Assembly (NCBI GenBank): GCA_040437565.1
Contig: JBDOQK010000024.1
Coordinates: 186,001 to 250,000 of the forward strand
Source: Albugo candida
Lineage: Eukaryota; Oomycota; Peronosporomycetes; Albuginales
DNA length: 64,000 bases
Direction: 5' to 3'
Both the position numbers and the translations under genes were made by a program. Positions 12,320 to 23,389 of the stretch are shown piece by piece (position 1 is the first letter of the stretch; each line of letters opens with the position of its first letter). Below the pieces are notes generated by a model. The model did no database searches, was not told where the DNA came from, and saw nothing but the letters and a program-made list of their open reading frames with translations.

Positions 12320-12871
12320 GTGTTACCTATCCTGCTATACAACTGTGGAACATGGGGTCTCACAGAACGCGACATTGGCAGTCTTGAAGCGTATCACCGT
12401 CGCCACCTTCGCCGCATCCTCCGCATCCACTACCCTCAGCACATCAGTAACGCGGATCTATACAAGCGCTGTAACACAAAACCGCTTCGAATCCACCTGA
12501 CGAGATCTCGCTGGAGACTCTTTGGTCATATTCTTCGCCGCGCACAACCTATTCCAGCTCAGTTGAACATGCTCCGATACTATGATTCTTCTGGTAATAT
12601 GCCGACCCATCGGGGCCGCACACCTACCTGCCTCTCAACCGTTCTCGACAAGGATCTACGATTCGACATAACTTCCAGTCTACGTCTCCGCAATACTGCA
12701 GATCTATACGCCCTATCAGTTCTAGCACAGGACCGCGCATTATGTAAAGAACTTACTCAGCGTCTCTGCAATAGCCAGGAAATAATTTACCGGGATAAAG
12801 AAACAGTCAGGCGTAAGCGAAAGCTAGAGTCCGCTAATACGGACTCGATGCCGCCGCGAAAACGCACATAA
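12320..12871 (+). pseudogene. LINE C-terminal region after reverse transcriptase
   Basis: Frame of 183 codons with LLYNCGTWGLT, RHLRRILRIHYP and RWRLFGHILRR, the motif set that typically follows RT in LINE ORF2 proteins. It ends in a basic tail (PPRKRT) right before the (ATA)n tail. It is separated from the RT frame by a stop and a frame change at about 12215-12320. Confidence 0.8.
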
Positions 12872-12876
12872 TAATA

Positions 12877-12889
12877 ATGCAAAAAGAAT
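12877..12889 (+). repeat. Right target-site duplication of LINE
   Basis: ATGCAAAAAGAAT directly after the (ATA)n tail; same as 9822-9834. Confidence 0.85.
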
Positions 12890-15800
12890 TATCTCGTGAC
12901 TTGAGTCCAACATATGAGATTTTGGCTAATTAAAGGCTAATGCCTGCTTTTTTTTTGATATCGATGTGCATAAAATGCAAAAAATGTAAAGGCGGAGAGA
13001 GGCACACTTTTAGCTCCTTTCAACCTTGCAATATCCGCGCTGAATTGACACTCGACTACTGGAAACATTGTAAGATTCTGACGTGATTGACAGCAAAAGT
13101 TTTTTCTTTACGACCACTGACCTATCATCAATTCAAACTCGTGATATTCGAATACGAGACAAGCCCGGTAGTCTGGTTCGTGGATCCTTAAGATGTCGCC
13201 ATCTACTTCGAGCCGAATGATCATTAATGATAAGATCATCTTGATCATCGCATACGGGTTGTACATGACGCAGCTTTGAGCTATTCCGTAACTGGCGATA
13301 CTCCAGCAGCCAGATTGGGCGCATGGAAATGTATATGATAGTCTTGCTAAGCTCCACTCACTCAAGCTTTCACTGGGTTAATAGAATCGCGAACGCAACT
13401 CCACACCCCAATTCTCAAAAATTTTGTTCCATATTGAAGAAAGAGTGGCAAGGATCCGGAATGTTGTGTTAGCTTGTTAGCAAGGAAAAGAAGGAGATAT
13501 AGCAGTGTTGCAACTAGAAATAGTGAAATGGTTTAGTATGGTTGCAGCAGACCCAAAGTAGCTATTCCGAGAAAGAGAGCTTGATAATTTTTGCTAAGTG
13601 TCAATCTTCTCGCTTGGAGGCCTTGCATCTACGCTGGAAGTAACACAAGGAATGTCACAAAAGCTATCAAGATAGCGCGTTGAACATCACGTGGACATTC
13701 GTACTGAAAATTGCACCTGGCGCCCAATCTGTTGTTAAGTATTCTATTGTTTGCACTCAGTGCCGCTATAACCGCTCATGGAGAGCGGTGATGGATATTT
13801 GGAATTATAGACTTTACAGCGCCGCATTTCATAACTCCAATCATCGGGGATGCATTCTGGATGCCCAACGAGATGCATGATATATACTTTTAAAAGCCTT
13901 GTATCATTTCAGAGCTTCTTATCACGCCATCTTCTCGCGCACCATACGCGGCTTTGATCCCAGCCATGCATCACAACCCTGCTATCTTCTTATCAACTAG
14001 AGAGTTGGCAAGTTACTGGACGGTGATTGGAGCCTTCCATAACTCATAAATGTACTTTGGGGGAATTTCCCAAAAATGGAATGTAATTTCGAATATGTTA
14101 CCCTTCGGCATTCCATTCTTTCCAAATGTCGATGGACTGTACACTCAAGAAGGCTGCAGCACTAAGCAGAAGCCAATTCCGCAGTTGTTGTACCAGTCAT
14201 GATCGATTAAAAAGCTACTACAACAATTCCAAACCGCGATCTCATGATATGTAGAGATCGCCGACTGAGTGTCGTACTAGACGATGCATCCATCCATCCA
14301 TCCTTCCTCAATAAAATCATTATCGTATCGCAGTTGTCCTTTGCCAGCTTCTCACCTTTCAGGCGGGTCGTTTTCTTTCTCGATAGATTTTGGTAACATG
14401 CCGTTGCCACCTAATGTAGATATAAAGGATTCCCATCCATTTTGCCAAAGTGAAAATTTGCATGTCTGTTGCGATTGAAAGACTCCCGTCAAAGAAGCTG
14501 GCCATCCGAACGCACCGGCAATGCCAAGGAATCTCTTGAATGTCGATTTCAAATGTCTCGATCGCAATAATAAATGGTCGCATGCTCATGCATCCGAAGA
14601 ATATTTACGGATATCTGAGGTCACTGTATGGACAACGCTACGCAGGGGATGTCTTTGGCTATTTAAAGTCAACAAATGGCCTTCATACTTATTCCAGGGT
14701 CGCGGAAAAGTTTTTACAACCCGTAAATCACATCGACCCTAGAATGGGATGGAGTATTTATAGCTTGTTTGTATGGGCGATAAATTAGTCTTCCTCCGCT
14801 GAGGGCTCATAGAATTCTTCACGGAAATCCTTCCAGCCGGGAATGCTTGAAGATATCGGAAGCGACTTAGTTGGTTCCGGGAAAGTTGTAACAGCCAAAA
14901 AAAAGAAGAAAAGATGTCGACGTGCCGGATATTTTCCTTCATTCGTTTCAATGACTTGATCTAGGTCGTAAAGCGTGCATATGTGCGTTGTCCCTATAGT
15001 GGTACGTATAACGAAGCTGCCAACTCACGTTCGTATTCATCTTGAACGATCATGAAAAGCTTGATGGCTTGATCAAAGGACGTATGCGTGATATTTTATG
15101 CTGGAAGAAATCAACGAAATACTTTGATCCCTCCTTCACCAGCCATATCCAGACGAGATCTACGCGTAGCGATTGCTTCTGCGAAACCTCTTACACTAAT
15201 AAAAAATTGGAATCAATTCACACCGCAAAATAGTCGCGTCGAACGTTCTATGATATACAACGGCATCAATTGAACCGAATTCGTATTGTTCTGTGCTCCC
15301 AAAATCTTGAGCCCTAGATGCAGCGCGCGTCGATGGCATCGATGCGTATTTGTCTTTACTGTTTGATCGGAGAAAACCCTTCAAACCCATCGAAACAAGT
15401 TTTTATTTTTCAAGTGCCTTCGTGATGGACGTATTTCCCTCTTGCTCATAGAAATCAGCTGGAAACCCTTGAACATTCAACAAATTATAATGAGCTTTGC
15501 ATTCGTAGCCGTGCTACAATGGCGAAACAACGCACACAATTGGTCAATACGTGATACAAACATTATCGATTGGTAACAATACACGCATACCCTTATACAA
15601 ATTTACACGCTTTTTCTCGAAAATTGGCGTTGCGGTGTAAATAAGGTCAGGCTTTTCATAGAAATTAAACACCGCAAAAGAATTTCTTCAATCCCGTAAT
15701 CGAAATTATCGGAAGAGGTGTCGGAATGGTGCATTGCTTCCAACTTTGCCAACATCGATTGCGTGTTGGCATTTCGGGGTACAGGATTTGAAAGACGTGA

Positions 15801-17238
15801 AGATAGCACGGGCGTTACCATAAGACTTCCAATTTATCGATTCGGTTGCTCCTTTCAGTGAGTCGAACGATATTTAAATGAGCACAGTACCAAACATTTC
15901 TATTGTGTACACGACATCGTCAACGCTGACATTGTTTGATACTGTAGGCCCAACAAAGTTACAATTCAAAATCGATTGTGACGTTTGTCCAATACGCGAT
16001 CAGTCTCGCCATTGAGAGCATCCTCGATAAGATTGCCCACGTTGCCTTCTGCGGCGGGATATAGATGCGGACCGCTTCCCGCTCCAAGCTCTGCTTCTCC
16101 GTCTATTTGTGCACGACTTACTAGAGGGCTCATGTACTAGGCGTTCGTTTTCTCAACCCAAATAGCATTAGAGATGGTCGTGCAACGTTGACCAGCTTTT
16201 CTAAAGCTGCCTCAGCGATCGCGTTGATGGCATGAACCTTGTCAGAATACAGGAGAAAGCGATCATGGGTATCGGCTCCAACATTAGCTTGAATCTTTTC
16301 ACCATTTCAGTTCCTTAAGCTTCTATATATTCTCCATCTTGTTGATTTTATCACATGAACAGTTGATAGGATCCTGAATTACCAGGATCAACTAGTGTAT
16401 CGTCAGATACTGTTGAGGCCGGTACGGAATTGTTTCATGCAATCTTGCCAGGATCTATATATCCGCACTGAGGACTGATCTAAACGATGTGAAGCAAGAA
16501 TTTTACAATCGTAGCTCCTGATATCTTTTTCATTGGCTTTCGAACAAATTTCTTGAGTGATACGATTCCAATGGTAGGCAACATTCAAAATGGTATCATT
16601 GCTGGAGATTGGACAGGCCAAATATCGGCACGACTCGGTATCCAGATCGTTTGCTTAGTTCTTAAGTAGTTCTCTCATCATCAAATTAACATCTGTAGAA
16701 GCGTTTTCCACGACTTTTGTCGTGTCCAAATCATTTGACAAAAAAAAGATCTATAAAGTTAACAGACAGTTATTCTCGGCACGTATTCCTTTGACATCTA
16801 CCAGTGTTTTCCCTGCTCTGTCGTGATAGATTCAGCAATTTTATACCTTACAAAGGGGTATGAGGTGCTGTAGTTTAAACATGATCCGCTGTCTACGTTG
16901 TATAACGAATTTTTACATCCGATAAACGCGTTTTGTGCAGCGCAAACTTCTTTTTCCATTCCGGTTTGAGTGGCTTCGAAGCATGATAGCTCAATATGAG
17001 AATAACGGAAAACTTTCCTACTGAGTAAAAGTAAACGTAAGATGCTCCACATGAACTGACACTGTATCTTGTATCACCGTTGAGGAGGAAATCGTCCGAG
17101 TCCGCAACTGGATAATATGAAATGAAACGATCACGTGTAAACACTCGCAGTCAACCAGGTCATATATCGAATACCGCTATACCCTGAGACGAAAAAACTG
17201 AAGCCATGTATAAAGTTAGATGTCGCATATTCTTTCAT
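12890..17238 (-). pseudogene. Decayed minus-strand coding region(s), unit A; function unknown
   Basis: A possible start lies at 17238 (MKEYATSNFIHGFSFF, signal-like). Following minus frames give a cysteine-bearing segment (EVCAAQNAFIGCKNSLY, SGSCLNYSTSYPFVRYK) at 16800-17050, further pieces to about 15600 (SYGNARAIFTS, HAIDVGKVGSNAPF) and a last piece at about 13190-13230 (IIRLEVDGDILRI). Two of these recur in unit C: SYGNNRAIFTS with EIDVGRVGVNFP at about 63680-63780, and IIRLEVDGDILRI at about 61290-61340. Shared reading frames between diverged copies argue for former coding. Many stops. I do not recognise the family; there may be more than one gene here. Confidence 0.45.
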
Positions 17239-17305
17239 ATTATACAACACATCCCGGGTCTGACTCCCTCAACAATTAATGCCAAATAGTATCCGCTAGA
17301 GAAGT

Positions 17306-17640
17306 ATGCATTTTATCACACTCATTTCGCTGATACTTCCTCCTGCGTCAGATCGAATTATGGGTCATTCGTACCATCTGCATCTGGGACATTGGGGCCA
17401 GCATAATGGAGTTAAGTTTGCGCATTGCGGACCCTCAAATTTTCTACAGTCTTCCGTTGGCATCGTGTCCAATTAAACCATTATTATCAAAGCAACCTCT
17501 CCGTTTAATTCCTTTAGCGATTTCTGTGATGGAAACTGTTACAAAGTTGGCGCACTCTTACGTGGTGTACTTAGTAAAACATCAGAGCACAGGATCGAAC
17601 CCAAGCGGGCGAGAATCCCCAAAAGGATAATGTGCGCATC
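17306..17640 (+). pseudogene. Decayed small secreted protein, possibly ML-domain type (second copy)
   Basis: ATG at 17306 opens 56 codons with a clear hydrophobic leader (MHFITLISLILPPAS) followed by HSYHLHLGHWGQ and VKFAHCGPSNFLQ, then a stop at 17474. Further matching sequence runs to about 17740 in the same order as 2887-3325. Here the start is intact and the body broken, the reverse of the 2.8-kb copy. This 0.45-kb block marks the left boundary of another partial duplication unit. Confidence 0.35.
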
Positions 17641-17740
17641 GTTATTGAGATCCACCCTACTTGCTATGATCCCTTCTACTGATGGGACTTCTATGAAAAG
17701 AGATTTCTAGTATACACTGAATACTTGACGACACCTCTTC

Positions 17741-19200
17741 TCCGAACCCATGCGCGTCTTACGAAAGAACTTTTCACGACTGGTACATCACCAGGAAAAC
17801 TTGGTTCTGGACAAAAATGGGAGCAACGCTCGACCCATTCAGCCGCTGAATGATCGTGAAGTGTACTCTTTTGTCGAAAAGTTACACGATAGCTTCATTG
17901 AGTCTTTGTCGCGAGCAATGGTCGATAACAAGTGACGTAATTGAATGTATGTAATACATCATGACCTCAAGGAAATGCCCAATATCTCTTGTAAAACCAG
18001 CTATGAAGGCTTTCCGCTCAATCTATGGGAGCCAGTCGGGAGATACTAGTCATTTTTCTAATCGCTGTAGGCACCTCCAGGATGAGATCCGACGTACTTT
18101 TCCTGATGAGTTTGGATGCAATTTGACACATAGAGAGTTTGTGCTTGACAATGGTTGACTACTATACTGAAAAATTCTTCTCGTAAGAGCTTGTAACGTC
18201 AGAAAGTAGGAGGTACAACCGCCATCATGAAGCAATGTTCCTTGAAGATTTTTTGCGTGCCCACTTCAAATGTGACACCTGTGCCCAATCAAAACTGACT
18301 ACAAAGGCGGCCGACTCACTCCGAAATACCAATAAAGTAGAGCAATTTTTAGAGATTTAGCACCAGCTTATCCGTTTTGTCAACAAGTCGCCCAGTAGTT
18401 GAGTGCTGCTCAATCAAGCTTTCACCTCTATCAGTGCAGAGGGTTTAGAACAGGTAAGCTCTGCTTGACGCACGCTATTTGTATTTATGAACCTCTTAGC
18501 AAATTTATGAGTCGACTTAATCGAAGGTAGTAAACACAAGACGATAAATATGGCCATAAATCTTTATCGTATTCTCTTGCGTATCGGAGTTAGAGAGGAC
18601 CAAGAGGCTACGGATCGGCTCTTGAGATGCACGAAGACAGCTACTTCCCGATACAACATCTTTTACGCGCTTCCAATCCTCTGGCATACTTATTGCAAAA
18701 GCAACGAGAAGATGGACTTCCTGGCCGAAATGTGGCAATTCATATGCGTCACTTTGTATCAATTGCTCCTTCGAATGCAAAGTTGCGTGACGGTACCTAC
18801 CATCAATTACATAATGATACAGCTGTAACATTAAAAGAAGCCAGTGATGACTTCACCACACTATGAAAATGTTGAAAGCGTTTGACTCATCTCATTCCAG
18901 TTCGAAGTGTAAAACCTCGAGCTAGTGGATCGTTGTATCAAGTGTTTGCTGGAAACATAGGGATAAAGACCGAATCAGCTCAGCCTTTATCCAGTCATGT
19001 CGAATGCTCCGATCACATAAAGCAAAGTAAGAATAAAGATGAATCAGCAAAATCATCTGCTGGATCTTTTTCTTGTCTGAATATCGACACCAGAGTAGAA
19101 AGCATCTTACCACGAGAAAGTTTATCGGAACGCAAGCGCATCAATTGATATACGCACAAAGAAGTCGCACTCGTCACGTGTTCGTTCACGGCTGGAAGGA
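17741..19200 (+). other. Possible decayed or spliced coding region, unrecognised
   Basis: Plus-strand open pieces at 17750-17935, 17961-18158, 18550-18828, 18627-18866 and 18882-19148. The last two contain ordered, low-repeat sequence such as YFPIQHLLRASNPLAYLL and a polar, Ser/Lys-rich stretch near 19010-19080. No domain is recognised and no conserved copy lies elsewhere in the window. It could be exons of a host gene with short introns or a pseudogene. Confidence 0.25.
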
Positions 19201-20648
19201 TGCGACAACTCAAAAGCTCATCCTTTAGCAATCCGCAGACTCTGATTACATCGACCTGTTAGTAAGTAACAGCATCGTGCTTGATTGCTTTTGTCATAGT
19301 AGTCATGATATCTCTCCTTCTCTTCGAATACGATTCCAGAATGTACTGGTCCGATCGTGCGGCCGCACGAAAAGCTTTGATGCGGTTTTAAATGGGATAG
19401 TTTCGAGAATATTGCAAACAGCTTCTGATGGAGTCTGAATGAAAGTGTTATTTTAGGTAGGTTGACTGATCCTGCCAAGAGACGTGATAGTGTTTGTCGT
19501 AGCCGTCGTGTTTAATCAATTCAACGAGCAGATTTGTTGACGAATTCAATTGGAAGATGAATTTCTTAGAGATCAACGGTGCGCGTGAAACCTAATCATG
19601 AATGTTGATATCACCGCAATCTAGACCTCGTCTTGCATAAATAAGGTAAAATTCGATGTAACATGAATGTGCACCTCATTCCCCTCAACGTCTTACGTGT
19701 ACGTTCAAACCGAGCGCCTTGCTTGATGTTAGTGCTGAGTGGCTGTGTTGCCTACAAATCAGATGAAGTGTACACAAAATAGGTAAGGAACAAAGTAGTT
19801 GACTCTCAAGAAACCTTTTCTTACATATTTTCGACGTCGCTTTGAGCTCCAATGTGCCACATCCATTCGACTCGACACTTGAGTAGAATTTCTACGCAAT
19901 GTTCTCTGTGCTGTATACTTAAATCTAGCGGTCCCAAAAAATTGTAAGTTCAAGAACTGACTTGGTAGACACTTACCGTATTGCCGTCCTGGAACTTTCA
20001 AAATGATTGTCCGGCCCATAACAGAGTATTAGAGGATAGAGGTGCAGAAGTTTGAGTGTTTAAGACATTTAATTAGACTCGTGTAGCAATACTTAGCGGC
20101 TGAGTTGTAGTAAGATAGCTTCGAGAAAGTCATTTGTGATTTCCAGCTACTATGGGAGGATACACAATAGCCTGGTAGCTGCAAAGAGTTTTTCACAAGG
20201 CAAAGCATGTAGATGGGCACTATGTTCTACGTACTTTGCTCAGGTTTAGGTACGCTCCGGTACTTAAGAACATTGCGTTCTATCAACGTTGTAACTTCTA
20301 GGTGTTGTGGTAAAGCATCCCCGCACCACCTTCTCCCCTATTTCCTTATCTGCCAATGGTTAGCTGACATCCTTGCAGAGAACGCAAAAAGTACGTTTTT
20401 TATGATACTAAACGTTGTACTGCTAGGTTTCGAGTTAAACATGCCACCGCGCATCCTTTTGACTTCTTTATCTACCAATGATGCGCTTCCGTACGTTCAA
20501 GAAATGCAAAGCACGCCACGCTTTTGTGCAATCGAACGTTGTACATGCCAAACTTTCTAGGCACAGCACACTATAGTAAGTTCAGGGTACATGCCACTCT
20601 GAATCCTGACAGTCTATCAGTTCCCAAAAATCGACTAAGCGCTCAAAA
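19201..20648. other. No gene supported; upstream region of the 22-kb family member (first assembled copy)
   Basis: Short ORFs occur on both strands (minus 19218-19478; plus 20213-20560) without recognisable domains. Blocks near 20380-20430 (AAAGTACGTTTTTTATGATA, CGTTGTACTGCTAGGTTT) resemble, in the same sense, the conserved upstream blocks of the pepsin-like genes, so part of this is probably promoter DNA of that family. Confidence 0.4.
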
Positions 20649-22802
20649 ATGAACGTCCTGTATTCAAAAACGTACGCTGTTCTTGTGCTCGGGGTATTAC
20701 CAGCACGCCAACACTCTGTGGACACTATGATAGACTTGACCGTAGAAATCCGCCTCGAGAATGGCAAACTTTTGCTTGATTCGAATCCCATTCTTGCGAA
20801 GGAAAAGTATACTGTCTCGATAAGCTCTATTCATACCAAGACTCCGTGTCTAGTAGATGCCTCAATGAAAATATACCAGTGTACAGCGAAAGCCTTTTCG
20901 AATTTGGAGTGAATTGGTTCGACAAGCCGTACGTATAAGGGCATACGGAAAGAAGGAAAAGACGGTTTATCCGAAAGTCTGCTAGAATATACAGGTCATG
21001 TAGATCAATTTTTGGCCCTAGATTCAACAGACAAAAAAGATATGTGGTAGCTGGCCAATCCTTTGACGACAGATCTCAGCGCTATTTCACATACCGTCGG
21101 CTGGATTTTGCATGGACAATCTCTAAAGATGTGGCTCCAAAACAAACTGCTATATACTTCTGGTACTTGCATCTATATGAAACGTAAAGCTTATGTGGAA
21201 ANNNNNNNNNNNNNNNNNNNNNNNNNNNNNNNNNNNNNNNNNNNNNNNNNNNNNNNNNNNNNNNNNNNNNNNNNNNNNNNNNNNNNNNNNNNNNNNNNNN
21301 NACGTTCAAACCGAGCGCCTTGCTTGATGTTAGTGCTGAGTGGCTGTGTTGCCTACAAATCAGATGAAGTGTACACAAAATAGGTAAGGAACAAAGTAGT
21401 TGACTCTCAAGAAACCTTTTCTTACATATTTTCGACGTCGCTTTGAGCTCCAATGTGCCACATCCATTCGACTCGACACTTGAGTAGAATTTCTACGCAA
21501 TGTTCTCTGTGCTGTATACTTAAATCTAGCGGTCCCAAAAAATTGTAAGTTCAAGAACTGACTTGGTAGACACTTACCGTATTGCCGTCCTGGAACTTTC
21601 AAAATGATTGTCCGGCCCATAACAGAGTATTAGAGGATAGAGGTGCAGAAGTTTGAGTGTTTAAGACATTTAATTAGACTCGTGTAGCAATACTTAGCGG
21701 CTGAGTTGTAGTAAGATAGCTTCGAGAAAGTCATTTGTGATTTCCAGCTACTATGGGAGGATACACAATAGCCTGGTAGCTGCAAAGAGTTTTTCACAAG
21801 GCAAAGCATGTAGATGGGCACTATGTTCTACGTACTTTGCTCAGGTTTAGGTACGCTCCGGTACTTAAGAACATTGCGTTCTATCAACGTTGTAACTTCT
21901 AGGTGTTGTGGTAAAGCATCCCCGCACCACCTTCTCCCCTATTTCCTTATCTGCCAATGGTTAGCTGACATCCTTGCAGAGAACGCAAAAAGTACGTTTT
22001 TTATGATACTAAACGTTGTACTGCTAGGTTTCGAGTTAAACATGCCACCGCGCATCCTTTTGACTTCTTTATCTACCAATGATGCGCTTCCGTACGTTCA
22101 AGAAATGCAAAGCACGCCACGCTTTTGTGCAATCGAACGTTGTACATGCCAAACTTTCTAGGCACAGCACACTATAGTAAGTTCAGGGTACATGCCACTC
22201 TGAATCCTGACAGTCTATCAGTTCCCAAAAATCGACTAAGCGCTCAAAAATGAACGTCCTGTATTCAAAAACGTACGCTGTTCTTGTGCTCGGGGTATTA
22301 CCAGCACGCCAACACTCTGTGGACACTATGATAGACTTGACCGTAGAAATCCGCCTCGAGAATGGCAAACTTTTGCTTGATTCGAATCCCATTCTTGCGA
22401 AGGAAAAGTATACTGTCTCGATAAGCTCTATTCATACCAAGACTCCGTGTCTAGTAGATGCCTCAATGAAAATATACCAGTGTACAGCGAAAGCCTTTTC
22501 GAATTTGGAGTGAATTGGTTCGACAAGCCGTACGTATAAGGGCATACGGAAAGAAGGAAAAGACGGTTTATCCGAAAGTCTGCTAGAATATACAGGTCAT
22601 GTAGATCAATTTTTGGCCCTAGATTCAACAGACAAAAAAGATATGTGGTAGCTGGCCAATCCTTTGACGACAGATCTCAGCGCTATTTCACATACCGTCG
22701 GCTGGATTTTGCATGGACAATCTCTAAAGATGTGGCTCCAAAACAAACTGCTATATACTTCTGGTACTTGCATCTATATGAAACGTAAAGCTTATGTGGA
22801 AA
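19701..22802 (+). repeat. 1501-bp identical repeat flanking a gap
   Basis: Bases 19701-21201 and 21302-22802 appear identical, separated only by 100 N (21202-21301). The copy includes the promoter region and first two thirds of a pepsin-like gene, with the same stop codons. Identity over 1.5 kb beside a gap points to assembly duplication, so count one gene, not two. Confidence 0.92.
20649..21201 (+). pseudogene. Assembly duplicate of the 5' part of the 22250-23389 gene
   Basis: Same sequence as 22250-22802, cut by the gap. Not an independent gene copy unless the tandem duplication is proved real. Confidence 0.8.
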
Positions 22803-23389
22803 GATATGATGGAGTTTATACTTATTCGTGGGCAGTGGGAAAAGGGTATGTATTTCAGCTCGGACTATCAGAAAGCGACATTGGTAGCCCAGCTCTGATG
22901 AGAAACCAATTACTACTGGGGAGCGTGACACATAACAATCGTTTGCATGGATGGAAATCAATGCGCGTAGATTTGGATGTAGATACTATCAGTGTGCCAA
23001 CGTACCTCTATGAGCACGTCAAAGCTGTCCTCGATCATGTTGCTTTTTCAGCAGTAGAAGATGATAGTGGCCACGCTGGATTTAGTGGACCATGCTCCAA
23101 TATTGATCGTCTTGCTATCAAATACCCATCAGATATAAAGGAGCTAACGTTCACGTTGGCTATCTTTGGTGTTGAACCTTTCACTATCGATCCTACTACA
23201 TACTTTTTCAAAAATGGGGAAGTTTGTACTTTACTGATTACACCATCAAACGAAGATGTTTTGGTACTGGGAACTCCAGTATTAAAAGTTTGCTCTATCA
23301 ACATCCTCAAAAACAGTGGTGCATTAAGCTATTCTTTCCATTCTCGCGAAAAACCCGGTTTTCTCGACAATTTCAGGATTTTCAAGTAA
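22250..23389 (+). pseudogene. Pepsin-fold-like secreted protein family, diverged member
   Basis: ATG at 22250 starts a hydrophobic leader (MNVLYSKTYAVLVLGVLPA). The same frame runs 380 codons to 23389 but meets TGA at 22511 and TAG at 22649. Either it is a pseudogene, or a 171-nt GT-AG intron (22510-22680, acceptor CTCAG) removes both stops and keeps the frame. C-terminal features match A1 aspartic proteases: VPTYLYEHVKAVL near 23000, PCSNIDRL near 23090, FTLAIFGVEPFTIDPTTYFF, then a Cys in NGEVCTLLI and VLVLGTPVLK near 23270 (compare the ILG-x-x-FL strand). The second DTG position reads D-L-D-V, so catalysis is doubtful. WILHGQSLKMWLQNKLL matches the relatives at 60.3 kb. Family call by eye. 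Confidence 0.6.

Larger units (their letters stand above)
9835..12876 (+). mobile_element. Non-LTR retrotransposon (LINE) with APE endonuclease and reverse transcriptase
   Basis: A 3.04-kb insertion in unit A, absent from the same place in unit C (about 60985). In order it contains an apurinic-type endonuclease (about 9940-10640), a linker (10666-11241), reverse transcriptase (11264-12217) and a C-terminal region (12320-12871), then a short (ATA)n tail and a 13-bp target duplication. The first 100 bp are already close to the endonuclease start (LGTFNVRGL), so it is either a one-ORF element or slightly 5'-truncated; no ORF1 with zinc knuckles is seen. Several frame breaks and stops make it non-autonomous. 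The clade is unresolved; the exact duplication suggests moderate age. Confidence 0.92.

Noticed and set aside
20213-20560. 115-codon plus ORF as a gene
   Set aside because: It contains blocks like the upstream DNA of the pepsin-like family and has no domain; it is more likely promoter-region sequence.
19701-22802. Recent tandem duplication of the pepsin-like gene
   Set aside because: The two 1.5-kb copies look identical and meet at a 100-N gap, as at five other gaps; an assembly artefact is simpler.
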